Assembly: GCF_014201415.1 (NCBI RefSeq) | Contig: NZ_JACHEH010000002.1 | Coordinates: 248,001-312,000 of the forward strand | Length of the DNA stretch: 64,000 nucleotides | Origin: Chelatococcus composti | Lineage (GTDB): Bacteria; Pseudomonadota; Alphaproteobacteria; Rhizobiales; Beijerinckiaceae | Direction of reading: 5' to 3' | In this document: one piece after another, positions 32,014-41,463 of the stretch | How positions within the stretch are numbered: the first letter of the stretch is position 1 | How the letters are laid out: each line of letters starts with the position of its first letter | Program-made: the position numbers and the translations under genes | Notes under the pieces: model-generated | The model's input: only the letters and a program-made list of their open reading frames with translations | Databases searched by the model: none | What the model was told of the DNA's origin: nothing

Positions 32014-32536
32014 ACCGGGCGCGCCGGCACCCTACCGGATCAGACCGACGCAGGCCGCTGACCTCTGCCACCTGCCGGACGTGGAACGCTCCGCCGGCGA
32101 ACGCTTCCGCGCGAGCGATCTTGCCTGGATCGCCGATCAGCCGCGCTTGCCCGTCGAGAGCCACGCTCGGTATCTCGGCTGGCATTGGGTCGCGACCGAT
32201 GCGGACGATCGACCCGTCGGCTTCATCCTCGCCCGGCCGAGCGGCAACATGATTCATATCGGAGAGGTCTCGGTCGCCCAGCCGCACCAGGGGCGCGGCC
32301 TCGGCCGCGCCCTCATCGCCGCCGTTCGTGCGAAGGCTTGCCGCCAGGGCTAGGGCGGGCTGACGCTGACCACCTATCGCGACATCGCGTGGAACGGTCC
32401 CTACTACGCTTCACTCGGCTTTCGCGAGATGATGTGGGACGAGCTGCCGTCCTTCCTGCGTGAGCAGTTGGCCGAAGAGGCCCGACACGGCCACGATCTC
32501 GCCCGCCGCGTGGCTATGGTGCTGGCGCTCGCCTGA
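31985..32536 (+). pseudogene. GNAT acetyltransferase interrupted by an in-frame amber stop
   Basis: From ATG 31985, overlapping the DUF1330 end, the frame encodes PYRIRPTQAADL and a typical acetyl-CoA loop VAQPHQGRGLGRALIAAVRAKA. It then hits TAG at 32351-32353. Without any frame change it continues GGLTLTTYRDIAWNGPYYASLGF, the normal second half of this GNAT family, and ends at TGA 32534-32536. One base substitution therefore seems to have split a 183-residue gene. The first piece keeps the cofactor loop but lacks the last strands and helix, so it is probably inactive. A sequencing error or read-through are the alternatives. Confidence 0.82.
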
Positions 32537-32586
32537 TCCGGAGCAGAAGTGACGCTAGGCACCGTTACCATGGGCGCAAAGCCCCG

Positions 32587-32628
32587 GTCTTGGCGCCCCC
32601 GTCTTGGCGCCCCGGTCTTGGCGCGGGC
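32587..32628 (+). repeat. three 14-base tandem repeats ahead of dapB
   Basis: GTCTTGGCGCCCCC, GTCTTGGCGCCCCG and GTCTTGGCGCGGGC follow each other without gaps. Each holds CTTGGC, a plausible -35 element. The third unit overlaps the promoter assigned to dapB. Confidence 0.75.
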
Positions 32629-32645
32629 TGCCCGCGCCGCTATAC
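32617..32645 (+). promoter_or_regulatory. candidate sigma-70 promoter of dapB
   Basis: CTTGGC (32617-32622), 17 bases, then CTATAC (32640-32645). It lies about 50 bases upstream of the dapB ATG. Confidence 0.5.
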
Positions 32646-32693
32646 CACCGGCCACGACCGGGCGCAGGGCGCCGGCAGCACGGGAGAAAGACC

Positions 32694-33509
32694 ATGGGCG
32701 ACATGCGACTCGTCGTCGTCGGAGCAGCCGGACGCATGGGGCGCTTGCTCGTCAAGGCCGTGCACGAGACACCGGGGACTGTGCTGGCGGCCGCCGTCGA
32801 GCGCGAGGGTTCGCCCTTCCTCGGCAGGGATGCGGGCGACCTCGCCGGTACGGGCGCCCTCGGCGTCCCCGTGACGAGCAATGTGGATGAAGCCTTCGCG
32901 GATGCGGACGGCGTCATCGACTTCACCGCCCCGGCGGCTACCGTCGCCTTCGCCCGCGCCGCAGCGGAAGCCGGCATCGTCCACGTGGTCGGTACGACCG
33001 GCCTGTCGGAGGCGGACCTGGCCGCGCTCGCCGAGGCAGCGCGCAGGATACCGCTCGTCCAGTCCGGCAACATGAGCCTCGGCGTCAACCTGCTGACGGC
33101 GCTGGTGCGCCGCGTGGCGGCGACGCTCGGGCCGGAATTCGACATCGAGGTGCTGGAGATGCACCACCGCATGAAGGTGGACGCGCCCTCCGGCACGGCC
33201 CTGATGCTCGGCGCCGCTGCCGCCGAGGGGCGTGCGGTGAGCCTCAAGGATACCGCCGTGCGCGTGCGCGACGGCCACACGGGCGCACGCCGGGCCGGCG
33301 ACATCGGCTTCGCCACCTTGCGCGGCGGCTCCGTCATCGGCGAGCACACCGTCATCTTCGCCGGCGACGGCGAGCGCATCGAACTCACCCACAAGGCCGA
33401 CGACCGGGCGCTCTTCGCCCGCGGCGCCGTGCGCGCGGCGCTGTGGGCGCGCGAGCGGCCGCCCGGCCTCTACGCCATGACCGACGTGCTCGGCATCTCA
33501 GCGCTGTAA
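32694..33509 (+). CDS. dapB: 4-hydroxy-tetrahydrodipicolinate reductase
   Basis: The 271-residue enzyme of lysine and diaminopimelate synthesis opens with the nucleotide site [11 protein letters not shown]. It continues with VGTTG near residue 103 and the substrate loop [13 protein letters not shown] near 160, including the catalytic His and Lys. GGAGA lies upstream of ATG 32694. gpmA follows after 24 bases. Confidence 0.96.
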   Translation: MGDMRLVVVGAAGRMGRLLVKAVHETPGTVLAAAVEREGSPFLGRDAGDLAGTGALGVPVTSNVDEAFADADGVIDFTAPAATVAFARAAAEAGIVHVVGTTGLSEADLAALAEAARRIPLVQSGNMSLGVNLLTALVRRVAATLGPEFDIEVLEMHHRMKVDAPSGTALMLGAAAAEGRAVSLKDTAVRVRDGHTGARRAGDIGFATLRGGSVIGEHTVIFAGDGERIELTHKADDRALFARGAVRAALWARERPPGLYAMTDVLGISAL

Positions 33510-33533
33510 GCCCACCCCGATCCGGAGATCCCC

Positions 33534-34154
33534 ATGGAGCGCCTTCTCGTCCTCGTCCGCCACGGCCAGAGCGACTGGAACCTGAAAAATCTCTTCACCG
33601 GCTGGAAGGACCCGGACCTCACCGAGCAGGGCGTGGCCGAGGCCAGGGCTGCCGGCCAGCGCCTCAAGGCGCTCGGCCTGTCCTTCGATGTGGCCTTCAC
33701 CTCAGCGCTCACCCGCGCCCAGCACACCTGCCGCCTGATCCTCGAGGAGCTCGGCCAGCAGAACCTCACGACCATCCGCGACCAGGCGCTCAACGAGCGC
33801 GACTATGGCGAGCTCTCCGGCCTCAACAAGGATGATGCGCGCAAGCGCTGGGGCGAGGAGCAGGTGCACATCTGGCGCCGCTCCTACGACGTGCCCCCGC
33901 CCGGCGGCGAGAGCCTGAAGGACACTGCCGCCCGCGTGCTGCCCTATTACATCGGCGAGATCCTGCCGCGCGTGATGCGCGGCGAGAAAGTGCTCGTCGC
34001 CGCCCACGGCAACAGCCTGCGCGCCCTGGTGATGGTGCTCGACCGGCTGACGCCCGAGACCATCCCGACGCTGGAGCTCGCCACGGGCGAGCCGCTCGTC
34101 TATCGCCTGCGGGCTGACACGACGGTAGAATCGAAGGACGTGCTCAAGGGCTGA
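33534..34154 (+). CDS. gpmA: 2,3-bisphosphoglycerate-dependent phosphoglycerate mutase
   Basis: The 206-residue protein has the RHG catalytic motif near residue 9 ([10 protein letters not shown]), the [13 protein letters not shown] loop, [12 protein letters not shown] with the general acid, and [10 protein letters not shown] near residue 155. It interconverts 3- and 2-phosphoglycerate. At about 206 residues it is the shorter form typical of Alphaproteobacteria rather than the 250-residue enterobacterial form. It may be co-transcribed with dapB. Confidence 0.93.
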   Translation: MERLLVLVRHGQSDWNLKNLFTGWKDPDLTEQGVAEARAAGQRLKALGLSFDVAFTSALTRAQHTCRLILEELGQQNLTTIRDQALNERDYGELSGLNKDDARKRWGEEQVHIWRRSYDVPPPGGESLKDTAARVLPYYIGEILPRVMRGEKVLVAAHGNSLRALVMVLDRLTPETIPTLELATGEPLVYRLRADTTVESKDVLKG

Positions 34155-34172
34155 GACCCGATTGCGAGGGGG

Positions 34173-34793
34173 ATGACACAGGCGCTGGAACTGCGGCCGG
34201 GCGTGATGCACTGGCCCGGCTACCTCGACCGACCGGCGCAGGAGGCCCTCGTCACCGCCCTGCGCGAGGTGGTGCGCGAGGCTCCATTCTACACGCCCTG
34301 CATGCCGCGCACCGGCAAGCCCTTCTCGGTGCGCATGACGAACTGCGGCAGCCTCGGCTGGGTGTCGGACAAGGCCGGCTACCGCTATCAGCGGACCCAC
34401 CCGGAGACCGGCCGGCCGTGGCCCCCCATGCCCGCCGTCCTCGTCGAGACATGGCAGGCGCTATCCGGCTATCCGCACCCGCCGGAAGCGTGCCTCGTCA
34501 ATTTCTACGGCCCCGGCACGCGCATGGGCCTGCATCAGGACAGGGACGAGGAGGACTTCGACGCCCCGGTCCTGTCTCTGTCGCTGGGCGACACCGCGCT
34601 GTTTCGCATCGGCGGCACCAGCCGGCGCGACGCCACAGTCTCGCTGCGCCTTTCCTCCGGCGACGCGCTGCTCTTCGGCGGACCGGCGCGGCTGGCCTTC
34701 CACGGCATCGACCGGATCATGCCCGGCACTTCGACCTTGCTCCGGGAACCGGGGCGGATCAATCTGACCCTGCGCCGTGTCACGCGGCCCTGA
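34173..34793 (+). CDS. alkB: alpha-ketoglutarate-dependent DNA repair dioxygenase AlkB
   Basis: The 206-residue enzyme reverses 1-methyladenine and 3-methylcytosine damage. The iron ligands are in HQDRDE near residue 116 and the later FHGIDR, and the 2-oxoglutarate Arg is in RINLTLR. NFYGPGTRMG and the early PCMPRTGKPFSVRM segment match the family. It begins 18 bases after gpmA. Confidence 0.95.
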   Translation: MTQALELRPGVMHWPGYLDRPAQEALVTALREVVREAPFYTPCMPRTGKPFSVRMTNCGSLGWVSDKAGYRYQRTHPETGRPWPPMPAVLVETWQALSGYPHPPEACLVNFYGPGTRMGLHQDRDEEDFDAPVLSLSLGDTALFRIGGTSRRDATVSLRLSSGDALLFGGPARLAFHGIDRIMPGTSTLLREPGRINLTLRRVTRP

Positions 34794-34855
34794 CCGAACG
34801 CGCCATGGAACAGCAGCGCCGACCTGCTGCCTGCCCGTGTGAGGAGAATGAGCGT

Positions 34856-35818
34856 ATGGCATCCCTGTTGCCGCGTCTTGTCATGATGGCCCTGGTGGTG
34901 CTCGCGGGACTGACGGCCGCGCCGCCGGCGCGCGCCGCCGAGCCGCCCTTCCTGCCGGGCCTCAGCATCGGTTTCGAGCCGCCGCCGTCGATGAAGCCGG
35001 CTACCCAGTTCTCGGGCTATGTCGACGAAAACGCCGGCGCCAGCATCGTCATCGTCGAGATGCCTGCGGAAGCCTATGCCGATATCGAGAAAGGCTTTGA
35101 TGCCGAGGCGCTCAGCAGCCAGGGCGTCACCGTGCGCAAGCGCGCCCCCTTCCCCCTCGGCAAGGACATCAAGGCCTTTCTCGTCGAAGGCGCCCAGAAG
35201 CAGGGCACAGCCGTCTTCGACAAGTGGATCCTGGTGGCGACCAACGGCAAGACCACCGCGCTCGTGACGGTGCAGGCACCGGCGACGACCGCCGGCTATG
35301 ACAGCGCGACCATCGAGAAGAGCCTCAAGACGGTCGCGTTCCGCCCGCCGCCCGGCGTCGAGGAGCAGCTCGCCTCGCTGCCGTTCCGCCTGGGCGATCT
35401 CGCCGGCTTCCGTGTCGTGCGCGTCGCCACCGGCAACAGCGTGCTCATGACGCAGGGCCCCAAGGACGTGGTGCGCGAGGCCGAGCAGCCGCTCATCATC
35501 ATCTCCTCGGGGGAGGCGGCCATTCCCGGCACGCTAGAGCAGGACCGCTTCGCCAAGCAAGCCTTCGCCACCCTGCCCGGGATCAACAACGTCGCCATCC
35601 AGCGCATCGAGGGGCGGGACGAGAACGGCGTGCCGATGCACGAGATCGTCGCCACCGCCGACGACATACGCACCAGGCACCGCCTGTTCCTGATGCAGAT
35701 CGTGCGCTTCGAGCGCTCCCACTACCTGCGCCTCGTCGTCATGGCGCGGGAGAAGCAGCGCGGCGACCTGGAGAAACGCGCACGCGCCATCGCGGCCGGC
35801 CTGTCGATGGGCTCGTGA
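34856..35818 (+). CDS. secreted protein of unknown function
   Basis: The 320-residue protein has a clear signal peptide (hydrophobic core MMALVVLAGLTAA, cleavage near ARAAEPP). The mature part, about 290 residues, appears to hold two similar alpha/beta units, each with a V-rich strand, a small-residue turn and an acidic helix. I see no catalytic motif and do not recognise the family. GAGGAG lies nine bases before ATG 34856; upstream starts would spoil the signal peptide. It is probably periplasmic. Confidence 0.75.
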   Translation: MASLLPRLVMMALVVLAGLTAAPPARAAEPPFLPGLSIGFEPPPSMKPATQFSGYVDENAGASIVIVEMPAEAYADIEKGFDAEALSSQGVTVRKRAPFPLGKDIKAFLVEGAQKQGTAVFDKWILVATNGKTTALVTVQAPATTAGYDSATIEKSLKTVAFRPPPGVEEQLASLPFRLGDLAGFRVVRVATGNSVLMTQGPKDVVREAEQPLIIISSGEAAIPGTLEQDRFAKQAFATLPGINNVAIQRIEGRDENGVPMHEIVATADDIRTRHRLFLMQIVRFERSHYLRLVVMAREKQRGDLEKRARAIAAGLSMGS

Positions 35819-35861
35819 GGCTGGCCGCGGAATGACTCGCCCGGCGGATGCCGGACGATCC

Positions 35862-36485
35862 TCAGTTGGGCTTGGGTTCGTCGGCCGGCGCTGCGGGACC
35901 GCTCTCGGCACTGCCCGGCTTCGGGCCGCCCTTGGAGACGCCAACGAGAGCCGGCCGCAGCACACGCTCGCCGATCACGAAGCCGGCCTGCACCACCTGG
36001 ACGACGGTGCCGTTGGGCACGCTCGTGTCCGGCACCTCGAACATGGCCTGATGCAGGTTGGGATCGAAGCGCTCGCCCTGGGGCACCAGCTTTCTCACGC
36101 CGTGGCGCTCGAGCGTCTTGAGAAAGTCGCGCTCGGTCAGCTCCACGCCCTCGACGAAGGGCTTGATGGCCTCATTGTCGCGCAGCTCCGCCGGCAAGCT
36201 CTCCAGCGCACGCTGGATGTTGTCGGCGACCGTCAGCATGTCGCGGGCGAAGCCGGCGATGCCGTAGGCACGCGCATCCGCCACCTCGCGCTCGGTACGC
36301 CGACGCAGGTTCTCCATCTCCGCAAGCGCGCGCAGCAGCTTGTCCTTGAGGTCGTCGCGCTCGTTGACAAGGTCTTCGAGCGTCTCGCCCTCGGCTTGCT
36401 CTTGCTCCGGCGCCGCATTCTCAGGAGCATCGGCCGCGTCAAGGGTCTCGTCGACCACCTCGGGTCGGGTCGGCTTCTGGGTCAT
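35862..36485 (-). CDS. grpE: nucleotide exchange factor GrpE
   Basis: The 207-residue DnaK partner has an acidic N-terminal tail, a long helix ([25 protein letters not shown]), and the C-terminal beta domain with [14 protein letters not shown] and [24 protein letters not shown] short Pro-rich tail follows. In many relatives grpE follows hrcA. Here it follows glnD (60-base gap) and no hrcA is in the window. Confidence 0.95.
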   Translation of the reverse strand: MTQKPTRPEVVDETLDAADAPENAAPEQEQAEGETLEDLVNERDDLKDKLLRALAEMENLRRRTEREVADARAYGIAGFARDMLTVADNIQRALESLPAELRDNEAIKPFVEGVELTERDFLKTLERHGVRKLVPQGERFDPNLHQAMFEVPDTSVPNGTVVQVVQAGFVIGERVLRPALVGVSKGGPKPGSAESGPAAPADEPKPN

Positions 36486-36521
36486 GCTGTTCCGTTGCTG
36501 GCTTGAATGCTATTGAGCGGG

Positions 36522-36550
36522 ATATCAGGCCTTGCAGTGCAAAAATCAAG
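36522..36550 (-). promoter_or_regulatory. possible grpE promoter overlapping the glnD stop
   Basis: On the minus strand CTTG (36547-36550) overlaps the glnD stop codon; 17 bases later comes CCTGATAT (36522-36529). It resembles an RpoH promoter with an imperfect -10. Confidence 0.28.
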
Positions 36551-39350
36551 GACTTGGCCTTGCACGCGCCGCTTCGCCGCGCCCTGCTCCCTGGCCGTCG
36601 TCCTCGTTGCGGAGCACTTCCATCAGCGTGCGCCGGATGGCTGCCTGACGGCTGCCGCTGACGATTTTCGCCCCCGTGAGATCCGTCACGTAGAACACGT
36701 CCACCGCCTTCTCGCCGAAGGTGGCGATGTGGGCGGAACCGATGTTGAGGTTGAGCTTGCCGAGCGCCGTCGTGAGATCGTAGAGCAGCCCCGGCCGGTC
36801 GAGGCAGGAGACCTCGATGACCGTGTGGCGCTGTGAGAGCCTGTTGTCGAGGGCCACCTCCGGCGGCACGTGAAAGGCGCGCATGCGCTCGCGCGCCGAC
36901 GACGGCCGCCTGGAATCGACCAGGTCGGCGATGCGCACCTCGCCCTTCAGCGCCCGCTCGATGGCGAGCGCGATGCGCTCGCCCCGGCGCAGTTCGTCCT
37001 CGTCCTCGACGAAGGCGCGCGAGACGAAGATGGTGTCGAGCGCCAGTCCGTCGGTGGTCGTGAAGATCTGCGCATCGACGATATTGCCGCCGGCAGAAGC
37101 GCAGGCACCAGTGATGATGGCGAGAAGGCGCGGATGGTCCGGGACGAGCACGGTCAGCTCCGTCACGCCGCGGAAGCGGTCCGTCTCCACCGCCGTGGCC
37201 GTCGTGTCGCCGCGCGCCTCGGCCGCCGCGAGGAAGCGGGCGTGCTTCACGCGGCGCGGCAGCTCCACCTTGAGCCAGTAGGCGGGGTAGTGGCGCCCCG
37301 CATAGGCCTCGAAGGCCTTGTCCGTCCAGTCGGGCAGGGCCTCGCGCAGGGCGGCCTGGGCACGGCGCACGCGCTCTGCCTGGCCGACGCCCGAGTGGCC
37401 TCCGGACAGCACCAGCTCCGTCTCGTAATAGAGCTGGCGCAGCAGCTCGCCCTTCCACCCGTTCCACACACCAGGCCCCACGGCCTTGATGTCGGCGACG
37501 GTGAGGATAAGCAGCAGCTTGAGCCGCTCCATCGTCTGCACGAGCGAGGCGAAGTCGGCAATGGTGCGCGGATCCGCCAGGTCGCGGCTCTGGGCGACGG
37601 TGGACATGACGAGGTGGTTTTCCACAAGCCAGGCGAGCGTGTCGATCTCGCCCTCGTCGAGACCGAAGCGCCTGCCGAGCCGGCGGGCGACGCGCGCCCC
37701 GGCGATGGAATGGTCCTCGTCGCGGCCCTTGGCGATGTCGTGCAGGAACACCGCCACATAGAGCACCCGCCGGTGGCGGATGCTGCCGATGATGCTGTTG
37801 GCGAGCGGATGCTCGGCCTCGAGCCGCCCCGCCTCGATCTCGGCGAGGACGCCGACGGCGCGCAGCAGGTGCTCGTCCACCGTGTAGTGGTGGTACATGT
37901 TGAACTGCATCATCGCGACGATGCGGCCGAAGTCCGGCACGAGGCGGCCGAGCACGCCGACCTCGTTCATGCGCCTCAGCACAACCTCCGGCGCGTTGCG
38001 CGAGGTGAGGATGTCGAGAAAGAGGCGGTTTGCCTCCGGATCCTCGCGCACAGAGCGGTCGATGAGCTTGAGCGAGCGGGTGGCGAGGCGGCTCGCGTCG
38101 GGATGAATGGCGAGGTTGTGCCTGTCAGCCAGCCAGAACAGGCGGATGAGGTTGACCGGGTCACGGCGGAAGACTTCCTCGTCCACCACCGTGATGCGAT
38201 TGTTCTCGATGGCGAAGCCCGGCACCCCGAGCGTCTGGCGCCGCTGCCCGCGCAGGCGGCGCACGAAGCGGTCGAGCATGGCGCGCGGCTTCTCCTGCCG
38301 CGCCTCCAACGCCGCGCAGACGATGGCCGTCAGGTCGCCCACGTCCTTGGCGACGAGGAAGTAGCGCTTCATGAAGCGCTCGACGGCGGAGAGCCCGCCA
38401 TGGGCACCATAGCCGATGCGCTGCGCGATAACGCGCTGCAGGTCGAAGGACAGGCGCTCCTCCGCCCGTCCGGTGGCGAAATGCATGTGACAGCGTACCC
38501 GCCAGAGAAACTCCTCGCAGCGGTGGAAGAGCTTGTACTCGGCCTGGGTGAACAGGCCCGCCTTGACGAGCTGGCGCTGGTCGCGCACGCGGTAGACGTA
38601 CTTGGCGATCCAGAACAGCGTGTTGAGGTCGCGCAGGCCGCCCTTGCCCTCCTTGACGTTGGGCTCGACGAGATAGCGCGAGGCGCCGCGCTGCGAGATG
38701 CGTGCATCCCGCTCGGCGAGCTTTGCCTCGACGAAGGCCTGCGCGGTGCCCTCGATGACCTCGGCGTCGAACCGCTTCAGGAAATCCTCGTAGAGCGGCT
38801 TCTCACCGATGAGGTAGCGCGTCTCCAGCAGTGCCGTGCGGATCGTCATGTCCGCCCGTGCCTCGCGCAGGCAATCGTCCACCGAGCGCGTGGCGTGGCC
38901 GACCTTGAGCCTCAGATCCCACAGGATGTAGAGCATCGCCTCCACGACGCTCTCGCTCCAGGCCGTCTGCTTGTAGGGCAGGAGGAAGAGCAGGTCGACG
39001 TCCGAGCCCGGCGCCATCGTGCCGCGGCCGTAGCCGCCGGTCGCGACGACGGCGAGGCGCTCGCCCGTCGAGGGGTTGTCCGCCCGGTAGAAGTGGCGCA
39101 CCACGACGCCATACACCGCCTTGACCACGGCATCCATGAGGGCGCACAGCCGCCGGGCGCAGGCGAGCCCGTCCTGCTCGGCGAGAAGCCTCTCCTCCGC
39201 CGCTGCGCGGCCCTTGGCAAGCCCGGCGGAGAGGCAGGCGATGAGCTCCTTCCGCAGGCGGTCGCGGTCGTGGCCGTGCTGCGCCTCCAGCGCCGCGACC
39301 TCGGCCGCGATGTCCTCCGGACCGTAGGTGGGTCCCGTTCTGTGATCCAT
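36546..39350 (-). CDS. glnD: bifunctional PII uridylyltransferase/uridylyl-removing enzyme
   Basis: The 934-residue nitrogen sensor modifies PII proteins according to glutamine. It has the nucleotidyltransferase site GGYGRGTMAPGSDVDLLFLLP near residue 107, an HD phosphohydrolase domain (AVFLHDIAKGRDEDHS near 535), and two C-terminal ACT domains (LTVLVPDHPRLL and IEVSCLDRPGLLYDL). ATG 39350 is chosen with AGGAG 12 bases upstream. In several rhizobia glnD sits next to mutS; here they are about 22 kb apart. Confidence 0.96.
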   Translation of the reverse strand: MDHRTGPTYGPEDIAAEVAALEAQHGHDRDRLRKELIACLSAGLAKGRAAAEERLLAEQDGLACARRLCALMDAVVKAVYGVVVRHFYRADNPSTGERLAVVATGGYGRGTMAPGSDVDLLFLLPYKQTAWSESVVEAMLYILWDLRLKVGHATRSVDDCLREARADMTIRTALLETRYLIGEKPLYEDFLKRFDAEVIEGTAQAFVEAKLAERDARISQRGASRYLVEPNVKEGKGGLRDLNTLFWIAKYVYRVRDQRQLVKAGLFTQAEYKLFHRCEEFLWRVRCHMHFATGRAEERLSFDLQRVIAQRIGYGAHGGLSAVERFMKRYFLVAKDVGDLTAIVCAALEARQEKPRAMLDRFVRRLRGQRRQTLGVPGFAIENNRITVVDEEVFRRDPVNLIRLFWLADRHNLAIHPDASRLATRSLKLIDRSVREDPEANRLFLDILTSRNAPEVVLRRMNEVGVLGRLVPDFGRIVAMMQFNMYHHYTVDEHLLRAVGVLAEIEAGRLEAEHPLANSIIGSIRHRRVLYVAVFLHDIAKGRDEDHSIAGARVARRLGRRFGLDEGEIDTLAWLVENHLVMSTVAQSRDLADPRTIADFASLVQTMERLKLLLILTVADIKAVGPGVWNGWKGELLRQLYYETELVLSGGHSGVGQAERVRRAQAALREALPDWTDKAFEAYAGRHYPAYWLKVELPRRVKHARFLAAAEARGDTTATAVETDRFRGVTELTVLVPDHPRLLAIITGACASAGGNIVDAQIFTTTDGLALDTIFVSRAFVEDEDELRRGERIALAIERALKGEVRIADLVDSRRPSSARERMRAFHVPPEVALDNRLSQRHTVIEVSCLDRPGLLYDLTTALGKLNLNIGSAHIATFGEKAVDVFYVTDLTGAKIVSGSRQAAIRRTLMEVLRNEDDGQGAGRGEAARARPSP

Positions 39351-39511
39351 GCCCGATGGCTCTCCTGCCTCGTCGCCCGCGCACATAGCACACGGCTGGC
39401 CGATGGGCACGGCCTGCAAGCCTTCTTGACGTCCGCATCCGCCCGGCGCACACGAGGGCACCCCGCGCAGGCCGGCTCGCCGGCGGCACCCACAGACGAC
39501 GAGGAAGCCCC

Positions 39512-40021
39512 ATGGACGCCCAGTCGCTTCGCGCCCTCCAGGCGCCGCTCAAGAACACCTACCGCGAGAATCCCGCCGCCGCACTCGTCACACTCAAGGC
39601 GCGCGGCACCCTGGACGACACGAACATCGCCTGCAAGGTCGAGACCGGCCGCGCCCTGGCCGTGGCGGGCCTCCATCCGGCGACGGGCGGCAGCGGCCTC
39701 GAGCTGTGCTCGGGAGACATGCTGCTGGAGGCCCTCGTGGCCTGCGCCGGCGTCACCCTCAAGGCCGTCGCGACGGCGCTCGAGATCCCGCTGCGCTCCG
39801 GCACGGTGGAGGCCGAGGGGGACCTCGACTTCCGCGGCACGCTCGGCGTCGACAAGGAGGCGCCGGTCGGCTTCAAGGCCATCCGCCTGCGCTTTTCAGT
39901 CGACACGGACGCGCCGCAGGAAAAGCTCGACCAGCTGCTGAAGCTCACCGAACGCTATTGCGTCGTCTACCAGACGCTGGCGCGCGGCCCCGCCCTGGAA
40001 ACCCGCCTCGCACGCGCCTGA
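39512..40021 (+). CDS. OsmC family protein
   Basis: The 169-residue protein has the OsmC fold: ATGGSGLELCSGDMLLEALVACAGVTL contains the two Cys residues typical of the peroxidase group, followed by AEGDLDFRGTLG and a C-terminal ERYCVVYQTL. Members reduce organic hydroperoxides, but the spacing of the Cys pair differs among subgroups, so activity is not certain. GAGGAAG lies before the start. It is divergent from glnD. Confidence 0.85.
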   Translation: MDAQSLRALQAPLKNTYRENPAAALVTLKARGTLDDTNIACKVETGRALAVAGLHPATGGSGLELCSGDMLLEALVACAGVTLKAVATALEIPLRSGTVEAEGDLDFRGTLGVDKEAPVGFKAIRLRFSVDTDAPQEKLDQLLKLTERYCVVYQTLARGPALETRLARA

Positions 40022-40042
40022 ACGGCCGGCGCAGGGCTCCCC

Positions 40043-40062
40043 GCGGCGCGGTCAGGCGCCGC
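40043..40062. terminator. GC-rich hairpin at the convergent osmC-like/gshB ends
   Basis: GCGGCGC (40043-40049) and GCGCCGC (40056-40062) form a 7-bp stem around a 6-base loop that includes the gshB stop codon. There is no T run. Confidence 0.35.
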
Positions 40063-40996
40063 GCCGCCGCTCGATCGCGTCCCACACCGTCACTGCGAGA
40101 TCCGGCCCGCCGAGGCGCTTGATGGCGCGGATGCCCGTGGGCGAGGTGACGTTGATCTCGGTGAGCAACCCGTCGATCACGTCGATACCGACGAGCACCA
40201 GGCCCCGCTCCCGCAGCGCCGGACCGATGGTCTCGCAGATTTCGCGCTCACGCTCCGTCAGGTCTGTCGGCTTGGCCGCGCCGCCGCGCACCATGTTGGA
40301 GCGGATGTCGTTCTCCGCCGGCACGCGGTTGACGGCGCCGGCCGCCTCGCCGTCGACGAGGATGATGCGCTTGTCGCCCTCCTTCACCTGCGGAAGAAAG
40401 CGCTGGACGACCCAGGGCTCCCGGAAGGTGGCGGCGAAGAGGTCGTAGAGCGAGCCGAAGTTCGGGTCGTCTCGCGTCACGCGCAGCACGGCCGCGCCAC
40501 CGTGGCCGTAGAGCGGCTTCATGACGATCTCACCCATCTCGCGGCGGAAGGCCTCGATCTCCTCCCTGTCGCGTGTGATGAGCGTCGGCGGCATCAGGTG
40601 CGGAAACTCGGTGACGAAGAGTTTTTCGGGCGCATTGCGCACATGGGCGGGGTCGTTGACCACGAGCGTCTTCGGATGCAGGCGCTCCAGCATGTGCGTC
40701 GTCGAGATGTAGGCAAGGTCGAAGGGCGGGTCCTGGCGCAAGAGGATCACGTCGACCCGCGACAGGTCGAGCCGCTCCGGCTCGCCGAGGCTGGCATGCT
40801 CCCCGACGATGTCGCGCACACGCACCGGAAAGGCCCTGGCCGTGACCATCCCGTCACGCATCGAGAGCGTGTCGGGCGTGTAGTAGAGCAGGTCGTGCCC
40901 GCGCGCCTGTGCCTCGAGCATCAGGGCAAAGGTGGTGTCGCCGGCGATGTTGATGCGCTCGATGGGATCCATCTGCACGGCAACGGTGAGGCCCAT
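40052..40996 (-). CDS. gshB: glutathione synthetase
   Basis: The 314-residue ATP-grasp enzyme joins gamma-glutamylcysteine and glycine. N-terminal [19 protein letters not shown] and the [17 protein letters not shown] segment are characteristic. The ATP-grasp part has [12 protein letters not shown] near 160 and the metal site [17 protein letters not shown] near 275. AAAGGA lies before ATG 40996. It follows yraN and rsmI in the same direction, which is the usual alphaproteobacterial order. Confidence 0.96.
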   Translation of the reverse strand: MGLTVAVQMDPIERINIAGDTTFALMLEAQARGHDLLYYTPDTLSMRDGMVTARAFPVRVRDIVGEHASLGEPERLDLSRVDVILLRQDPPFDLAYISTTHMLERLHPKTLVVNDPAHVRNAPEKLFVTEFPHLMPPTLITRDREEIEAFRREMGEIVMKPLYGHGGAAVLRVTRDDPNFGSLYDLFAATFREPWVVQRFLPQVKEGDKRIILVDGEAAGAVNRVPAENDIRSNMVRGGAAKPTDLTEREREICETIGPALRERGLVLVGIDVIDGLLTEINVTSPTGIRAIKRLGGPDLAVTVWDAIERRRGA

Positions 40997-41082
40997 GGTC
41001 CGTGTCCTTTCTCCAAGCCAGCCCTATATGGCGTGGCCCCGATCCATGCGCGAGGGCGCGCACGAAGGCAAGCACCCCGTCT

Positions 41083-41463
41083 TCAATCAATGGCGAGGGA
41101 AAGGACGGCCGGCACGTGCCGCGGCAGGCGCCGCGGAGCAAGAAAGACGGCGTCGCAGCGCAGCGTCAGCCCCGCCGCCCACGGGTTGCGCGCCAGCCAG
41201 TGGCGCACGCAGCGCGCCATGCGCGCCGCCTTCTGCTGCGAGATGGCGGCATGGGCATCCTCCAGCTGGGCGCGCGCCTTGACCTCGACGAAAGCCACCG
41301 TGTCGCCGCGGCGGGCGATGAGGTCTATCTCGCCGCCGGCAGCGGCATATCGGCGGGCGACAATGCGGTAGCCCTTGAGAACGAGGACGAGCGCGGCCAG
41401 CGCCTCGGCGCGCAGCCCCGTCCGCTGCGCCTTGGCCTGCCGGCTTGTCGGCGCCCTGTTCAT
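41083..41463 (-). CDS. YraN family (UPF0102) endonuclease-like protein
   Basis: The 126-residue protein has the nuclease-like core [24 protein letters not shown] near residues 41-65, with the restriction-endonuclease-type Asp and ExK residues. Its cellular role is unknown. Its ATG overlaps the rsmI stop (ATGA), so translation is coupled. A gap of 86 bases separates it from gshB. Confidence 0.93.
   Translation of the reverse strand: MNRAPTSRQAKAQRTGLRAEALAALVLVLKGYRIVARRYAAAGGEIDLIARRGDTVAFVEVKARAQLEDAHAAISQQKAARMARCVRHWLARNPWAAGLTLRCDAVFLAPRRLPRHVPAVLSLAID

Noticed and set aside
36870-39941. Open frame of over 1,000 codons antisense to glnD
   Set aside because: It mirrors glnD codons, has low-complexity composition and no recognisable domain.
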